From contig JABIWD010000004.1 in assembly GCA_018701105.1 (NCBI GenBank), forward strand, positions 1 to 46,955: DNA of 46,955 nucleotides, written 5' to 3'. The position numbers and the translations under genes were made by a program. How positions within the stretch are numbered: the stretch's first letter is position 1; each line of letters starts with the position of its first letter. The notes beneath the pieces were generated by a model. It did no database searches and was not told the origin of the DNA. It worked only from the letters and a program-made list of their open reading frames with translations. The DNA comes from Candidatus Uhrbacteria bacterium (GTDB lineage Bacteria; Patescibacteriota; Patescibacteriia; UBA9934; UBA11717). This document shows positions 17,360-26,297 of this stretch, in pieces.

Positions 17360-18729
17360 TCTGGTTGCTAACCGGAATATTATTGGCGATGTATTCGTAC
17401 ATCTGTTGGAGGTCCGTTCGTAACGGGCTTCTTGTTTTGATTGGGGCACTACCGCTCTACCTTATTAAGCTCAACTTCTTCTCGATACCGACCACCATGC
17501 TCGAGTTGATGATTGGCGTGGTATTTGTTTTCTGGGTAACTCGCGAGCTCGGAAACACCAGAAAACCCAGCACGTCATTGCGAGCGGCGGCGAAGCAACC
17601 TTTTCGTTTAAGTAGTGTTAGCAATAACAGGTTCGACCTAGCACTTCTCGGGACAGTCCTGCTCGTAATCGGCGCGATCCTAGGTCTATCGCAAACGAGT
17701 GATCTTGCAAGCTCACTAAACGCGATGAAGAGTTTCTTGATTGAGCCGATTCTCGTCGGGGCCATGATCTTCAGCGTGGAGTCGCGCAGCAAAAAAATAA
17801 AACTCAACGACTGGATGTTCGCACTCGCGGTACCGATGTCGATCTTGAGCCTCTACGCAATATTCCAATGGTTCACAGGCTTCGGGATTCCTGACGCATG
17901 GTTCCTAGAACGCCGCGTAACATCTTTCTTCCCCTACCCCAACGCGCTCGGCCACTTTGTAGCACCGATCGTAACGCTCATGATCGTCTGGTTCATGCAA
18001 CGCGGAGTCCGCAGACTCGGTGTACGCGACATCGTACTTCTCTCAACGATTCCACTCGGACTCATCGCACTCTTCCTGTCGCAAACCGAAGCAGCGTGGG
18101 TCGCGATCACGGCAACCGTCGTAATCGCCGGTATCGTAATCAACAAACATCGCAAAGCATGGATCGCTATTGCATTGCTCGGCGCGCTCTTTGCTGTCGC
18201 CGTACCGCAAGCTCGCCACAAGTTAATGCTCAACGACTGGTCCGGACAAACGCGAACCGCGCAGTGGGAAGAAACCGAAAACTTTTTATCAAACTCACAC
18301 CAAAACTTTTTCCTAGGCGCAGGTCCAAACAACTACCCAACCGCAATCGCGCCATATCACACACACGAACACCTCGAGATTTTCCAACAGCCCCACAACA
18401 TCTTTCTAAACATCTGGGTCGAGTACGGGTTACTCGGGCTCACAGGATTCCTTATCCTAACATCAGCAATTTTTAGCACGTCATTGCGAACGGGAGTGAA
18501 GCAACCTTTTCGTTTAAGCGATGTCGGCAATATCGGCAGCACGAGCAACCCAGCAACGCTAGCCATCACCGCAGCACTGCTCGAAATGAGCATCCATGGG
18601 CTCGTCGATGTTCCCTATTTCAAAAATGATCTCTCTGTGTTAATTTGGGCACTGGTGGCGTTAATGCTGCTTTCGAGTTACGATACTAATCAGTGTACAG
18701 AATCACCCACTTGCTTTACCGGGAGGTAA
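17356..18729 (+). CDS. O-antigen ligase/polymerase-family membrane protein
   Basis: Wzy-like loop QPHNIFLNIWVEYGLLGLTGFL; ~10 TM; overlaps the flippase stop. Confidence 0.8.
   Translation: MIWLLTGILLAMYSYICWRSVRNGLLVLIGALPLYLIKLNFFSIPTTMLELMIGVVFVFWVTRELGNTRKPSTSLRAAAKQPFRLSSVSNNRFDLALLGTVLLVIGAILGLSQTSDLASSLNAMKSFLIEPILVGAMIFSVESRSKKIKLNDWMFALAVPMSILSLYAIFQWFTGFGIPDAWFLERRVTSFFPYPNALGHFVAPIVTLMIVWFMQRGVRRLGVRDIVLLSTIPLGLIALFLSQTEAAWVAITATVVIAGIVINKHRKAWIAIALLGALFAVAVPQARHKLMLNDWSGQTRTAQWEETENFLSNSHQNFFLGAGPNNYPTAIAPYHTHEHLEIFQQPHNIFLNIWVEYGLLGLTGFLILTSAIFSTSLRTGVKQPFRLSDVGNIGSTSNPATLAITAALLEMSIHGLVDVPYFKNDLSVLIWALVALMLLSSYDTNQCTESPTCFTGR
17569..17626 (+). repeat. RPE-like in-frame repeat, copy 1
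   Basis: AGCACGTCATTGCGAGCGGCGGCGAAGCAACCTTTTCGTTTAAGTAGTGTTAGCAATA; ~49/58 identical to copy 2. Confidence 0.8.
18475..18532 (+). repeat. RPE-like in-frame repeat, copy 2
   Basis: AGCACGTCATTGCGAACGGGAGTGAAGCAACCTTTTCGTTTAAGCGATGTCGGCAATA. Confidence 0.8.
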
Positions 18730-18731
18730 AC

Positions 18732-19055
18732 ATGCGTCTAAGTGAATATCTTCGTGGTATGAACCAAGCTGGCCGAATCCCATACGGCCGACTTGCGAAT
18801 CGTGAAGTCGATGAAGGTCTTCTTCGCGTCACGATCGCGATCCTTCGCAAGATCGTTCGTGAGCAAGGAGAGATGATCAGCCGTTCGCCGAGACTCTGTG
18901 CCGCAGCAATCAGCTGGGCCCAGAAGTGCTACTCGTGTGACTGCGCGTCGAACCTCAGGATCACGCTGCCCACTACGGCAGAAGAGCTGCAGCACACCGG
19001 TGCACAGGACATGCTCCTGGACGTCGCCCTCGACCTGGAGGCGCTCTACAACTAA
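18732..19055 (+). CDS. orphan small protein (107 aa)
   Basis: SD GGGAGGT; MRLSEYLRGMNQAGRIPYGRL...; followed by terminator CACCGCGGGCTCGCGGTGCGTTTTTTTT. Confidence 0.6.
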   Translation: MRLSEYLRGMNQAGRIPYGRLANREVDEGLLRVTIAILRKIVREQGEMISRSPRLCAAAISWAQKCYSCDCASNLRITLPTTAEELQHTGAQDMLLDVALDLEALYN

Positions 19056-19088
19056 AAACACCGCGGGCTCGCGGTGCGTTTTTTTTAT
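19055..19088 (+). terminator. Rho-independent terminator
   Basis: CACCGCGGGCTCGCGGTGCGTTTTTTTT. Confidence 0.7.
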
Positions 19089-20539
19089 TTAAGTTGGTCG
19101 ATCATGTGTTCAATCTTCTCAATGTGCATCACGTTCGGTTTGTCTATCAATCGCGTAATAATATCGTCACGACTCAGCCCATGCTCGTCATGCAGCTCGT
19201 TCGCCGCTCTGATAATGAGACCAAAATGTGGTCCCGGTTTAAATCCCATCTTAATCAGCTCCCGACCGCTGATAACGTCCTGCGGCGGCGCCCTGTCGAT
19301 CCCAAGATCTCGCGCGCGATCCAAAAACCACTCAGTCGCATCCGTGTTCTTGCCGACAAACCCTTCTGGGAACGGTCCGCGCCCCTTTGTGTCCGCCTCT
19401 GCGACCCATGTGAGCATCTCAATATTGGACGGCTTCAGTTTTCGTGCCAAGTTTCTAAATCCCCCATCGCTAAACGCTTCGTCCGTGTCTCGTTTCTTCC
19501 AACATGGATACGGATACATGTGAAACTTCACCAAAGGCTTCACTGAATCGACAAATTTATCTAATCCCATCGCACCCAACATAGATTTCACACGCAAACA
19601 ACCAGCTGCCGGATGCCCAGGTGACCTAATGCGGCCCTCGACGGTCTTAGTAGTCTCCGGCTTTCCGCAATCATGACAAAATCCTCCAAGAACGAGCGTA
19701 AGCCGCGCATCATCGTCGAGCTCCTCGCGCTCCGCTATCAATACCGCCTCATCAGTCACCCACATCGTATGAGCCCAGACCGAACCCTCCGGATGCCACT
19801 CAAATTCCTGCTTAGTGTCTACCATATCCTGCACCAACGGCATGTCTTCCGCAAAAACTCCGATGCGGTAAGCAAGGTCGAGCCCGATCGATGGCTTTTG
19901 TGCTTTCAAAAATAGTTTACGCCACTCCGTTCGCTTACGATCGATTGAAAGCTCATGCAATTGAGAGCTCATCGACTTCATCAAAGCCTCGGTAGTCTCG
20001 TCAACGGTGAGCTCGAGCCTCCCCGCCAGCTGAACTCCACGCAAGACGCGCAAGGGATCCTCGCCAAAAGTTTGCTTGTCTACGATCCTAAGTAACCTCT
20101 TGTCGAGATCGACACGTCCACCGTAAGGATCATGGACTGTCCCATCGAGCATATCCTCCAACATCGCATTGATCGTAAAGTCCCGACGCCTCAAAGCATC
20201 CTCAATGCTCATATTCGGATCAACGTTCACATCAAACCCCTTATGCCCCGCCCCAATCTTAGAATCCTTCCGCGGTAACGAGATATCTACATCCATGTCT
20301 TCCACATGTGTATGCAGAACACCAAATGCGGTCCCCATTTCCTTCACTTCCTTAAAATGGGATTCAACAATAACCTTAAGGGCCTTCGCTTCCACGCCAT
20401 GTACCTCAATATCAATATCTTTTGCTTCGATCTCAAGAATCCGATCCCGAACAGTCCCGCCAACAAAATAAGCGCGACCTTTATTAAGCCACACAGTCTC
20501 AGCGAATGCTTTGAGTTGTGATTCGATAGCAGTGTTCAT
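19085..20539 (-). CDS. cca: CCA-adding tRNA nucleotidyltransferase with HD domain
   Basis: AYFVGGTVRDRILEIEAKDIDIEVHG; RRDFTINAML; HD-type FCHDCGKPETT. Confidence 0.9.
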   Translation of the reverse strand: MNTAIESQLKAFAETVWLNKGRAYFVGGTVRDRILEIEAKDIDIEVHGVEAKALKVIVESHFKEVKEMGTAFGVLHTHVEDMDVDISLPRKDSKIGAGHKGFDVNVDPNMSIEDALRRRDFTINAMLEDMLDGTVHDPYGGRVDLDKRLLRIVDKQTFGEDPLRVLRGVQLAGRLELTVDETTEALMKSMSSQLHELSIDRKRTEWRKLFLKAQKPSIGLDLAYRIGVFAEDMPLVQDMVDTKQEFEWHPEGSVWAHTMWVTDEAVLIAEREELDDDARLTLVLGGFCHDCGKPETTKTVEGRIRSPGHPAAGCLRVKSMLGAMGLDKFVDSVKPLVKFHMYPYPCWKKRDTDEAFSDGGFRNLARKLKPSNIEMLTWVAEADTKGRGPFPEGFVGKNTDATEWFLDRARDLGIDRAPPQDVISGRELIKMGFKPGPHFGLIIRAANELHDEHGLSRDDIITRLIDKPNVMHIEKIEHMIDQLK

Positions 20540-20575
20540 GTCAGTATTGTAGCAAAGTTTACACCGTGTGTACGA

Positions 20576-20604
20576 TTGACACCTACGTAATAAAGTGTTA
20601 CGTT
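20576..20604 (+). promoter_or_regulatory. promoter TTGACA-N17-TACGTT
   Basis: Exact 17-bp spacing upstream of the 20665 gene. Confidence 0.55.
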
Positions 20605-20664
20605 GCAAATCAACGATAGGTTACTCCACAGGACTCATTCTTGTGTAGGAAAGTAGGGGAAGAC

Positions 20665-21198
20665 ATGGACATCAGCAGATTCTTGGACGAATACGGCGAC
20701 GAGCTGATCGAGCTGGACGAGCTGTCGGAGCCAACTGACGGATACAGCAACTCCGAGACGCTCTTCTACACGGACACCTTCCAGCCACTCAACATGGTGG
20801 CGGATGCGATCGGGCAGCACGTGGTTGAAATGCACGACTTCGGGATCAGAGGGATCAAGTGGCTCGGCGCGGTCGTCCACGGCAAGATGTACGAGGAGTC
20901 GCGTTCTGCGAAGTTCCCGGTGACTCACCTTGGAGAGGTGGTCGGAGGCACATGGGAGCGAATTCGCAAGATCCGTGTCCGTGCGATCGGAGAGCATGTG
21001 CAACTCGGCCAGTTCAAAGCGGTCGCAGAATGCAAGCTTTTCCAGCATCCAGACGAAGGCTACGGCTGGGAGGCCGGCACGGTGAAGTTGACTTGGGTTC
21101 GCGAGGACAACAAGGAGGTGCTTCATCAAGGGGTCTTCCGGTTCACGCACAAGATCGTGGACAAGAAAATCCAGACCACCGTCAGTCTCGAGAAGTAA
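20665..21198 (+). CDS. orphan protein (177 aa, high GC3)
   Basis: MDISRFLDEYGDELIELDELSEPT...; own promoter and terminator. Confidence 0.6.
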   Translation: MDISRFLDEYGDELIELDELSEPTDGYSNSETLFYTDTFQPLNMVADAIGQHVVEMHDFGIRGIKWLGAVVHGKMYEESRSAKFPVTHLGEVVGGTWERIRKIRVRAIGEHVQLGQFKAVAECKLFQHPDEGYGWEAGTVKLTWVREDNKEVLHQGVFRFTHKIVDKKIQTTVSLEK

Positions 21199-21211
21199 CG
21201 GACGACTCCGT

Positions 21212-21260
21212 CCTCACGCAGCGAGCCCTCTGGGTTCCTCGTGAGGACGTTTTTTTTATA
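21212..21260 (+). terminator. Rho-independent terminator
   Basis: CGTCCTCACG...CGTGAGGACGTTTTTTTT. Confidence 0.75.
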
Positions 21261-21332
21261 AAGCAAAAGCCGCGACCCCGAAGGTCCGCAGCCTGCTCCT
21301 TTCGGATGGCTGTGGCCGGGTCGCGGCGGGGT

Positions 21333-21755
21333 CTAGGCGGGCCAGACGACGTCGAGCTTGTCCTCTTCCCTGAGGAGCGTCTCCATGTCCTCGAGCTCGT
21401 ACAGCGAGACGAGACGGATGTACTCGTCGGTGTCGTACTCGGGCTCCTCGGGGTTCAGCAGGACGATCGCCAGGTAGCTGGTGACCGTCTTGCGGAGATC
21501 GCCACCGATCGTCCACTCGTTGAGGGTGTCGCTCTCGTCCAGAGCTGCGAGGACCGCCACGTCGCCGTGACTGTCCGCCTCGAAGGTGAACGTGCTCAGG
21601 AGTCCGGTGAAGCTCCCGGTCAAACCGGTGAGGTCTCCCCAGACGGAGCTCGCGTTGCCGGAGACGCCAGAGGCGTCTCCGTAGGTGTCGGTGTCGGGGG
21701 CGTTGACGTTCGTCAGGCCCTCAGCTTTGATCAAATCAGGATGGTGTTGAGGCAT
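21333..21755 (-). CDS. orphan acidic protein with glycine/turn repeat segment
   Basis: MPQHHPDLIKAEGLTN...DASGVSGNASSVWGDLTGLTGSFTGLLSTF; own TTGACA-N17-TATAAG promoter (21806-21834) and terminator. Confidence 0.55.
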   Translation of the reverse strand: MPQHHPDLIKAEGLTNVNAPDTDTYGDASGVSGNASSVWGDLTGLTGSFTGLLSTFTFEADSHGDVAVLAALDESDTLNEWTIGGDLRKTVTSYLAIVLLNPEEPEYDTDEYIRLVSLYELEDMETLLREEDKLDVVWPA

Positions 21756-21851
21756 CACTCTCCGTTGCTTACATACCGGTCCATCCGGTAGCAATTTGCC
21801 CAGTTCTTATACCAGAAATATGGCAGTTTGTCAAGCCTGCCAACACAATGA

Positions 21852-22112
21852 CTACGACCCTATCTCAAGGTAGTTTTTCATCTGCTTTTTTAAAAATCTC
21901 CAGCCAGAACCACTTTTTAAAAACCTTTCTCTCCCTAGCGCGTCTCGTTTATCAAGGTATGCCTCGAAATATATCAGCCTCCACGGCCCCTTCCTTGAGG
22001 TTGAGTTGTTACCATTTTGATTGTGCTTCTTGAGCCTTGAGTACGGGTCCATCGAATATCCAATATACCAACTACCAGACGACTCACTTTGTATGACATA
22101 AACGTAAAACAT
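21852..22112 (-). CDS. GIY-YIG nuclease-domain protein
   Basis: FYVYVIQSESSGSWYIGYSMDPYSRLKKHN...GPWRLIYFEAYLDKRDALGRERFLKSGSG. Confidence 0.9.
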   Translation of the reverse strand: MFYVYVIQSESSGSWYIGYSMDPYSRLKKHNQNGNNSTSRKGPWRLIYFEAYLDKRDALGRERFLKSGSGWRFLKKQMKNYLEIGS

Positions 22113-22165
22113 GTCTACATTTTATCAGACCCCAAAAAACCCATAATCGCAGCGTGTCAAGGGCT

Positions 22166-22285
22166 GTGCCACGTGAACGACTAACGATTGCTAAAATGCC
22201 ACGTAAAATCAACTCTCTGACTGGCGTGCCACGTGAACAGCTGCGTTCACTTGAACTGCCACGTAAAATCAACTCTGGAACTGTT
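22166..22285. repeat. two tandem copies of a ~60-bp repeat with conserved blocks and variable spacers
   Basis: GTGCCACGTGAAC-N18-TGCCACGTAAAATCAACTCT at 22166 and again at 22226. Confidence 0.75.
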
Positions 22286-22301
22286 GGTTGATCACGTGGC
22301 T

Positions 22302-22336
22302 ACGTAAAAACAGCAGACTAGCTGCTGTTTTTACGT
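22302..22336. terminator. long perfect hairpin, bidirectional terminator-like
   Basis: ACGTAAAAACAGCAG ACTAG CTGCTGTTTTTACGT. Confidence 0.7.
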
Positions 22337-22427
22337 GGCGGAGAGGAAGGGATTCGAACCCCCGGAACCACTTGCGTAGCTCACTTGATTTCGAGTCAAG
22401 CCCATTCGACCACTCTGGCACCTCTCC
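22336..22427 (-). tRNA. tRNA-Ser (anticodon CGA), CCA encoded
   Basis: GGAGAGGTGCCAGAGTGGTCGAATGGGCTTGACTCGAAATCAAGTGAGCTACGCAAGTGGTTCCGGGGGTTCGAATCCCTTCCTCTCCGCCA. Confidence 0.96.
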
Positions 22428-22599
22428 GTGAGGCGTGAGGAATGTATCACGAACAATCGTTTGCATCAACCCGGGCTCGACTCAAACATGCTTCAAAATA
22501 TGATCCATCCTCAAATTGAAATTTGCCGAATTGCCCAATTGAAATTATGTATTTTACTATTTGGGCCTACTTCCCTTTATTGGTATACTGCCTTCATAT

Positions 22600-23469
22600 A
22601 TGAAGAAATCTAATCGATCCATCACAAAGGCGATCATTCCTGTTGCTGGCATAGGAACTCGCTTCTTACCTGCTACAAAAGCCCAGCCAAAAGAAATGCT
22701 ACCTATTGTCGACAAGCCTGTCATTCAGTACATCGTCGAAGATATGGTGTCGGCTGGTATCAAAGACATCATCTTTGTTACTTCAATGGGAAAACGAGCG
22801 TTAGAAGATCACTTCGATCGCAACTTTGAGCTCGAGTACAGACTCGCGCAGAAAGGAAAGAAACAAGAGCTAAAAGAAATCACAAAAATAGGAAAGCTCG
22901 CGAACTTTGCCTTCGTTCGACAAGACAAACCACTCGGAGACGGGCACGCAATCCTATCGGCGCTACCATTTGTCGATGACGACGAGGATGTGATGATCAT
23001 GTTTGGAGACGACCTTGCAGTCGGACTCGCAAGTGACCTTATTGAGACTTTCGAGAAACACAAAGAGCCTGTACTCGGTGTACTCGAAGTTCCTAAGGAT
23101 CAAACACATCGCTATGGAATTATCGGTGGAGAGAAAATCAGCAAAAAACTGTGGCGTGCGAACTCTTGGATCGAAAAACCAAAGAGTAACCCACCTTCAA
23201 ACCTCGCCTGGCAAGGAAGTGCAATCCTGAGTCACACACTTCTAAAAAGACTCAAGAAAACTAAGCCTGCGAAAGATGGAGAGATTAGACTTGCTGGCAT
23301 GTATGAGGAGTATTTCAATGAAGGAGGAACACTGAATGCTCACATTATCGACAACGTTCGCTTTGACTGTGGAAATAAGCTTGAATACCTCAAGGCAAAC
23401 ATCTACTTTGGCATGCAACGACCGGAGTTCAAGGACGAGATCAAAAAATACATCAAAAAACTGAAGTAA
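22600..23469 (+). CDS. galU: UTP-glucose-1-phosphate uridylyltransferase
   Basis: KAIIPVAGIGTRFLPATKAQPKEMLPIVDKPVIQYIVEDMVSAGIKDIIFVTSMGKRALEDHFD. Confidence 0.92.
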   Translation: MKKSNRSITKAIIPVAGIGTRFLPATKAQPKEMLPIVDKPVIQYIVEDMVSAGIKDIIFVTSMGKRALEDHFDRNFELEYRLAQKGKKQELKEITKIGKLANFAFVRQDKPLGDGHAILSALPFVDDDEDVMIMFGDDLAVGLASDLIETFEKHKEPVLGVLEVPKDQTHRYGIIGGEKISKKLWRANSWIEKPKSNPPSNLAWQGSAILSHTLLKRLKKTKPAKDGEIRLAGMYEEYFNEGGTLNAHIIDNVRFDCGNKLEYLKANIYFGMQRPEFKDEIKKYIKKLK

Positions 23470-23470
23470 T

Positions 23471-24865
23471 ATGAGACGCTTCAACCTCGCCATCATTACC
23501 CTCATGACAGTAAGCCTTGTTGTCTTACCAGGACTTGGATGTCGTGGTGGGAACAAGGAAGAGCGAGCTGGCCTGCAACCAGTCGAGCTTACCTACTGGC
23601 GCGTGTTCGATGGATCGGACACATTTACAAAAGTAATCGACAGTTACCGCGCGCGTCACCCAAACGTTAGCATCAACTACAGAAAACTCCGGTTCGACGA
23701 GTATCAAGACGAGCTGCTACAGGCGTTCGCTGAAGATCGCGGACCAGACATGTTCTCGGTCCACAACACCTGGATGAAAGGATACTTACCATTGATTGAA
23801 CCGCTTCCAGACTCAGTTCGACTTTCGTACACGGAAATACAAGGAACGCTTAAGAAAGAGAGCGTGGTCGTAGTAAGAAACGAGCCTACGTTGAGCTTGC
23901 GATCGTTAACCGATCAGTTCGTGTCAGTTGTTCCCGAGTATGTTGTATACCCATCAGACTCTGAAGGTGCTGTAACGAACAGAATCCACGGACTTCCACT
24001 ATCCGTAGATACACTCGCACTTTTCTACAATAAAGATATACTCGATGCTGCAGGATTGCCGCAGCCCCCATCAACATGGGAGCAGTTCCAAGAGCAGGTT
24101 GTTGAGCTCACAAAGTACGATGCCAACGGTGACGTCGCTCAATCAGCAGCAGCCTTTGGATACGGGAGCAACGTTGAACGATCATCAGACATCATCTCGC
24201 TACTTATGATGCAGAGTGGTGCGACTATGACAGATTCCCGAGGATCGGCGCGGTTCGCTGAGGTGCCATCAGGTGCATCTCAACAATCTCTTCCCTCTTT
24301 GGAAGCGACTCGATTCTATACAGACTTCGCAAACCCAAGTAAAGAAGTTTACACGTGGGATCCAAGCTTCCCGAATAGCTTTGATGCTTTCGCAGCCGGA
24401 CAGACAGCATTTTTCTTTGGCTACAGCTACCACATGCCTTCAATAAAGGCTCGGTCGCCTAAACTGAACTTTGCAGTATCACCAATGCCGCAGATCTCCA
24501 CAGATCCACGCTCGCAAATCAACTTTGCAAACTTCTGGATAGAAACAGTCTCAAAGAAAACAGAAAACGTAGACTGGGCATGGGACTTTGTACAGTTCGC
24601 AGCAAAAGAAAAGTACGTTTCTGCTTTCCTGGAAGAGGCAGGTCGACCAACTGCACTTCGATCAGTCGTACTCGAGCAACGTGAAGACTTTGACCTCTCA
24701 GTATTCGTAGATCAGGTGCTTTCAGCCCAAGCCTGGTACAATGGAGAAGATGCAACGGCCTCGGAGAATGCAATGGAGAAGATGCTCGACGACATAGTCG
24801 ACGGAACATCTGAAATCGGAGAGGCGCTTGGTATCGCTCAACAACAAGTTAACCAGACGTTATGA
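23471..24865 (+). CDS. extracellular solute-binding lipoprotein (family 1-like)
   Basis: Lipobox LPGLGC; LTYWRVFDGSDTFTKVIDSYRARHPNVSINYRKL; GLPLSVDTLALFYNKDILDAAGLPQPPSTWEQF. Confidence 0.88.
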   Translation: MRRFNLAIITLMTVSLVVLPGLGCRGGNKEERAGLQPVELTYWRVFDGSDTFTKVIDSYRARHPNVSINYRKLRFDEYQDELLQAFAEDRGPDMFSVHNTWMKGYLPLIEPLPDSVRLSYTEIQGTLKKESVVVVRNEPTLSLRSLTDQFVSVVPEYVVYPSDSEGAVTNRIHGLPLSVDTLALFYNKDILDAAGLPQPPSTWEQFQEQVVELTKYDANGDVAQSAAAFGYGSNVERSSDIISLLMMQSGATMTDSRGSARFAEVPSGASQQSLPSLEATRFYTDFANPSKEVYTWDPSFPNSFDAFAAGQTAFFFGYSYHMPSIKARSPKLNFAVSPMPQISTDPRSQINFANFWIETVSKKTENVDWAWDFVQFAAKEKYVSAFLEEAGRPTALRSVVLEQREDFDLSVFVDQVLSAQAWYNGEDATASENAMEKMLDDIVDGTSEIGEALGIAQQQVNQTL

Positions 24866-25404
24866 TCCCATTTATCAAGACAGCGCTCGCTGCAACAAAC
24901 TCAAGTGTTCCAAACACTCCGTTTGGTGGCGGCGCGGCTCCAACGCTAATACCGAAATGTGCGTTAAGAGCAGACGGAGCCGACAACCTTGAGTGTGTCT
25001 TGGAACTGTTCGTGAACATAAGCCAGGTGCTGCTCGGAGTTGTAGGATCAGTGCTGCTCGTCGTGTTCGTTTACGGTGGGTTGATGTACATCTTCTCGCA
25101 AGGTGAACCGGGACGAGTCGCCAAAGCTCAAAAGGCCCTTACAGGCGGAGTGGTTGGTATGCTCATAGTATTCTCGGCGTTCGCAGGAGTATCGTTCGCC
25201 GTTTCAGCCCTTCGGGGAGAACCAGATCTTGTCGCAAGCGAATACGTTACGTGTGGCGTAACGGAAGAAGAGCAAGCGGCGGCAAATACACTACAGTGCG
25301 CTCCTGGCGAATACTTCTGCTCAAACGGAGCATGTTGTCCCAGCGGAAACTGTACCGATCCAAATGCAGATGCTCAAACATCCATTACACCAGAAAACCC
25401 GTAA
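24862..25404 (+). CDS. VirB2/TrbC-like pilin paralog 1, Cys-rich C-terminus
   Basis: VVFVYGGLMYIFSQGEPGRVAKAQKALTGGVVGMLIVFSAFAGVSF; CAPGEYFCSNGACCPSGNC tail. Confidence 0.7.
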   Translation: MIPFIKTALAATNSSVPNTPFGGGAAPTLIPKCALRADGADNLECVLELFVNISQVLLGVVGSVLLVVFVYGGLMYIFSQGEPGRVAKAQKALTGGVVGMLIVFSAFAGVSFAVSALRGEPDLVASEYVTCGVTEEEQAAANTLQCAPGEYFCSNGACCPSGNCTDPNADAQTSITPENP

Positions 25405-25405
25405 T

Positions 25406-25771
25406 ATGAACTCACTTACCAAAAGAACGTTACAGGGATTTACAGCCATAATGGTAGCCGTATTCCCAGTCGTTACGTCTGCCGCGACTCTTTACAACCC
25501 GCTTGGCGAGGCAAGCATTCCTCAGCTAATAGGTCGAGTTATCCAGCTAGTACTTGGTATTTCGGGGTCACTCGCTCTACTCATGTTTGTCTACGGTGGA
25601 TTAATATGGTTGACGGCGTCGGGCGAACCTGGGAAAATTGAGAAAGGAAAGAAGACACTGATCTGGGCAACAATAGGAATCGGTGTCCTATTTGGGTCAT
25701 TCGCACTTGCGAACTTTGTTGTCACCGGCCTTGGCGCAGCCGTTGTGCCGCCAGCAGCACCTACTCCTTAA
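25406..25771 (+). CDS. VirB2/TrbC-like pilin paralog 2
   Basis: LLMFVYGGLIWLTASGEPGKIEKGKKTLIWATIGIGVLFGSFALANFV. Confidence 0.7.
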   Translation: MNSLTKRTLQGFTAIMVAVFPVVTSAATLYNPLGEASIPQLIGRVIQLVLGISGSLALLMFVYGGLIWLTASGEPGKIEKGKKTLIWATIGIGVLFGSFALANFVVTGLGAAVVPPAAPTP

Positions 25772-25792
25772 AAATAAATATTTTACAAAACT

Positions 25793-26230
25793 ATGACAAA
25801 CGTATTCAGACATTTGTTGGCGCCTATCGCGATCATCACCATGATCTTCGGTGGAGCACTCGCTCTTGCAGCGCCAGGCTTCGTTAACGAAGCAAGCGCA
25901 GCCGCATCATCAACACTCACAACAGGAGACATTCTCCCAACAACGTTCAGCGGAGAAACAGGGCTCGGTAACCGAGACCTCAAGTCCACAATTGGTGGTA
26001 TCATCCGTTCAGCACTTGGATTCCTTGGAGTCATTGCTGTGGTGATCACCCTATACGGTGGTTTCCTCTGGATGACAGCTGGTGGAAAAGAGGAGCAGGT
26101 AAAGAAAGCGCAGCAAGTGATTGTTGCAGGAGCAATTGGACTCGCGATCATCTTGTCCGCATGGGCAATCACGACGTTCATTGTTACAGAGTTGATTGGT
26201 GCCACAAGCGCACCGGCAACCTCGTTATAA
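25793..26230 (+). CDS. VirB2/TrbC-like pilin paralog 3
   Basis: ITLYGGFLWMTAGGKEEQVKKAQQVIVAGAIGLAIILSAWAITTFIV. Confidence 0.7.
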   Translation: MTNVFRHLLAPIAIITMIFGGALALAAPGFVNEASAAASSTLTTGDILPTTFSGETGLGNRDLKSTIGGIIRSALGFLGVIAVVITLYGGFLWMTAGGKEEQVKKAQQVIVAGAIGLAIILSAWAITTFIVTELIGATSAPATSL

Positions 26231-26297
26231 TAGTTCCGGCAGCAGGCTTCCCTGCTGCCATGACGTGAGCTGATATCACACGATATCGTCTCGCGCT

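Noticed and set aside
18738-19061. Minus-strand 107-aa ORF opposite the 18732 gene
   Set aside because: The plus-strand gene has SD GGGAGGT and a correctly oriented terminator; the minus ORF has neither
22166-22285. Possible mini-CRISPR
   Set aside because: Only two units, conserved blocks of 13 and 20 bp with 18- and 9-nt spacers, no cas genes; geometry does not fit CRISPR
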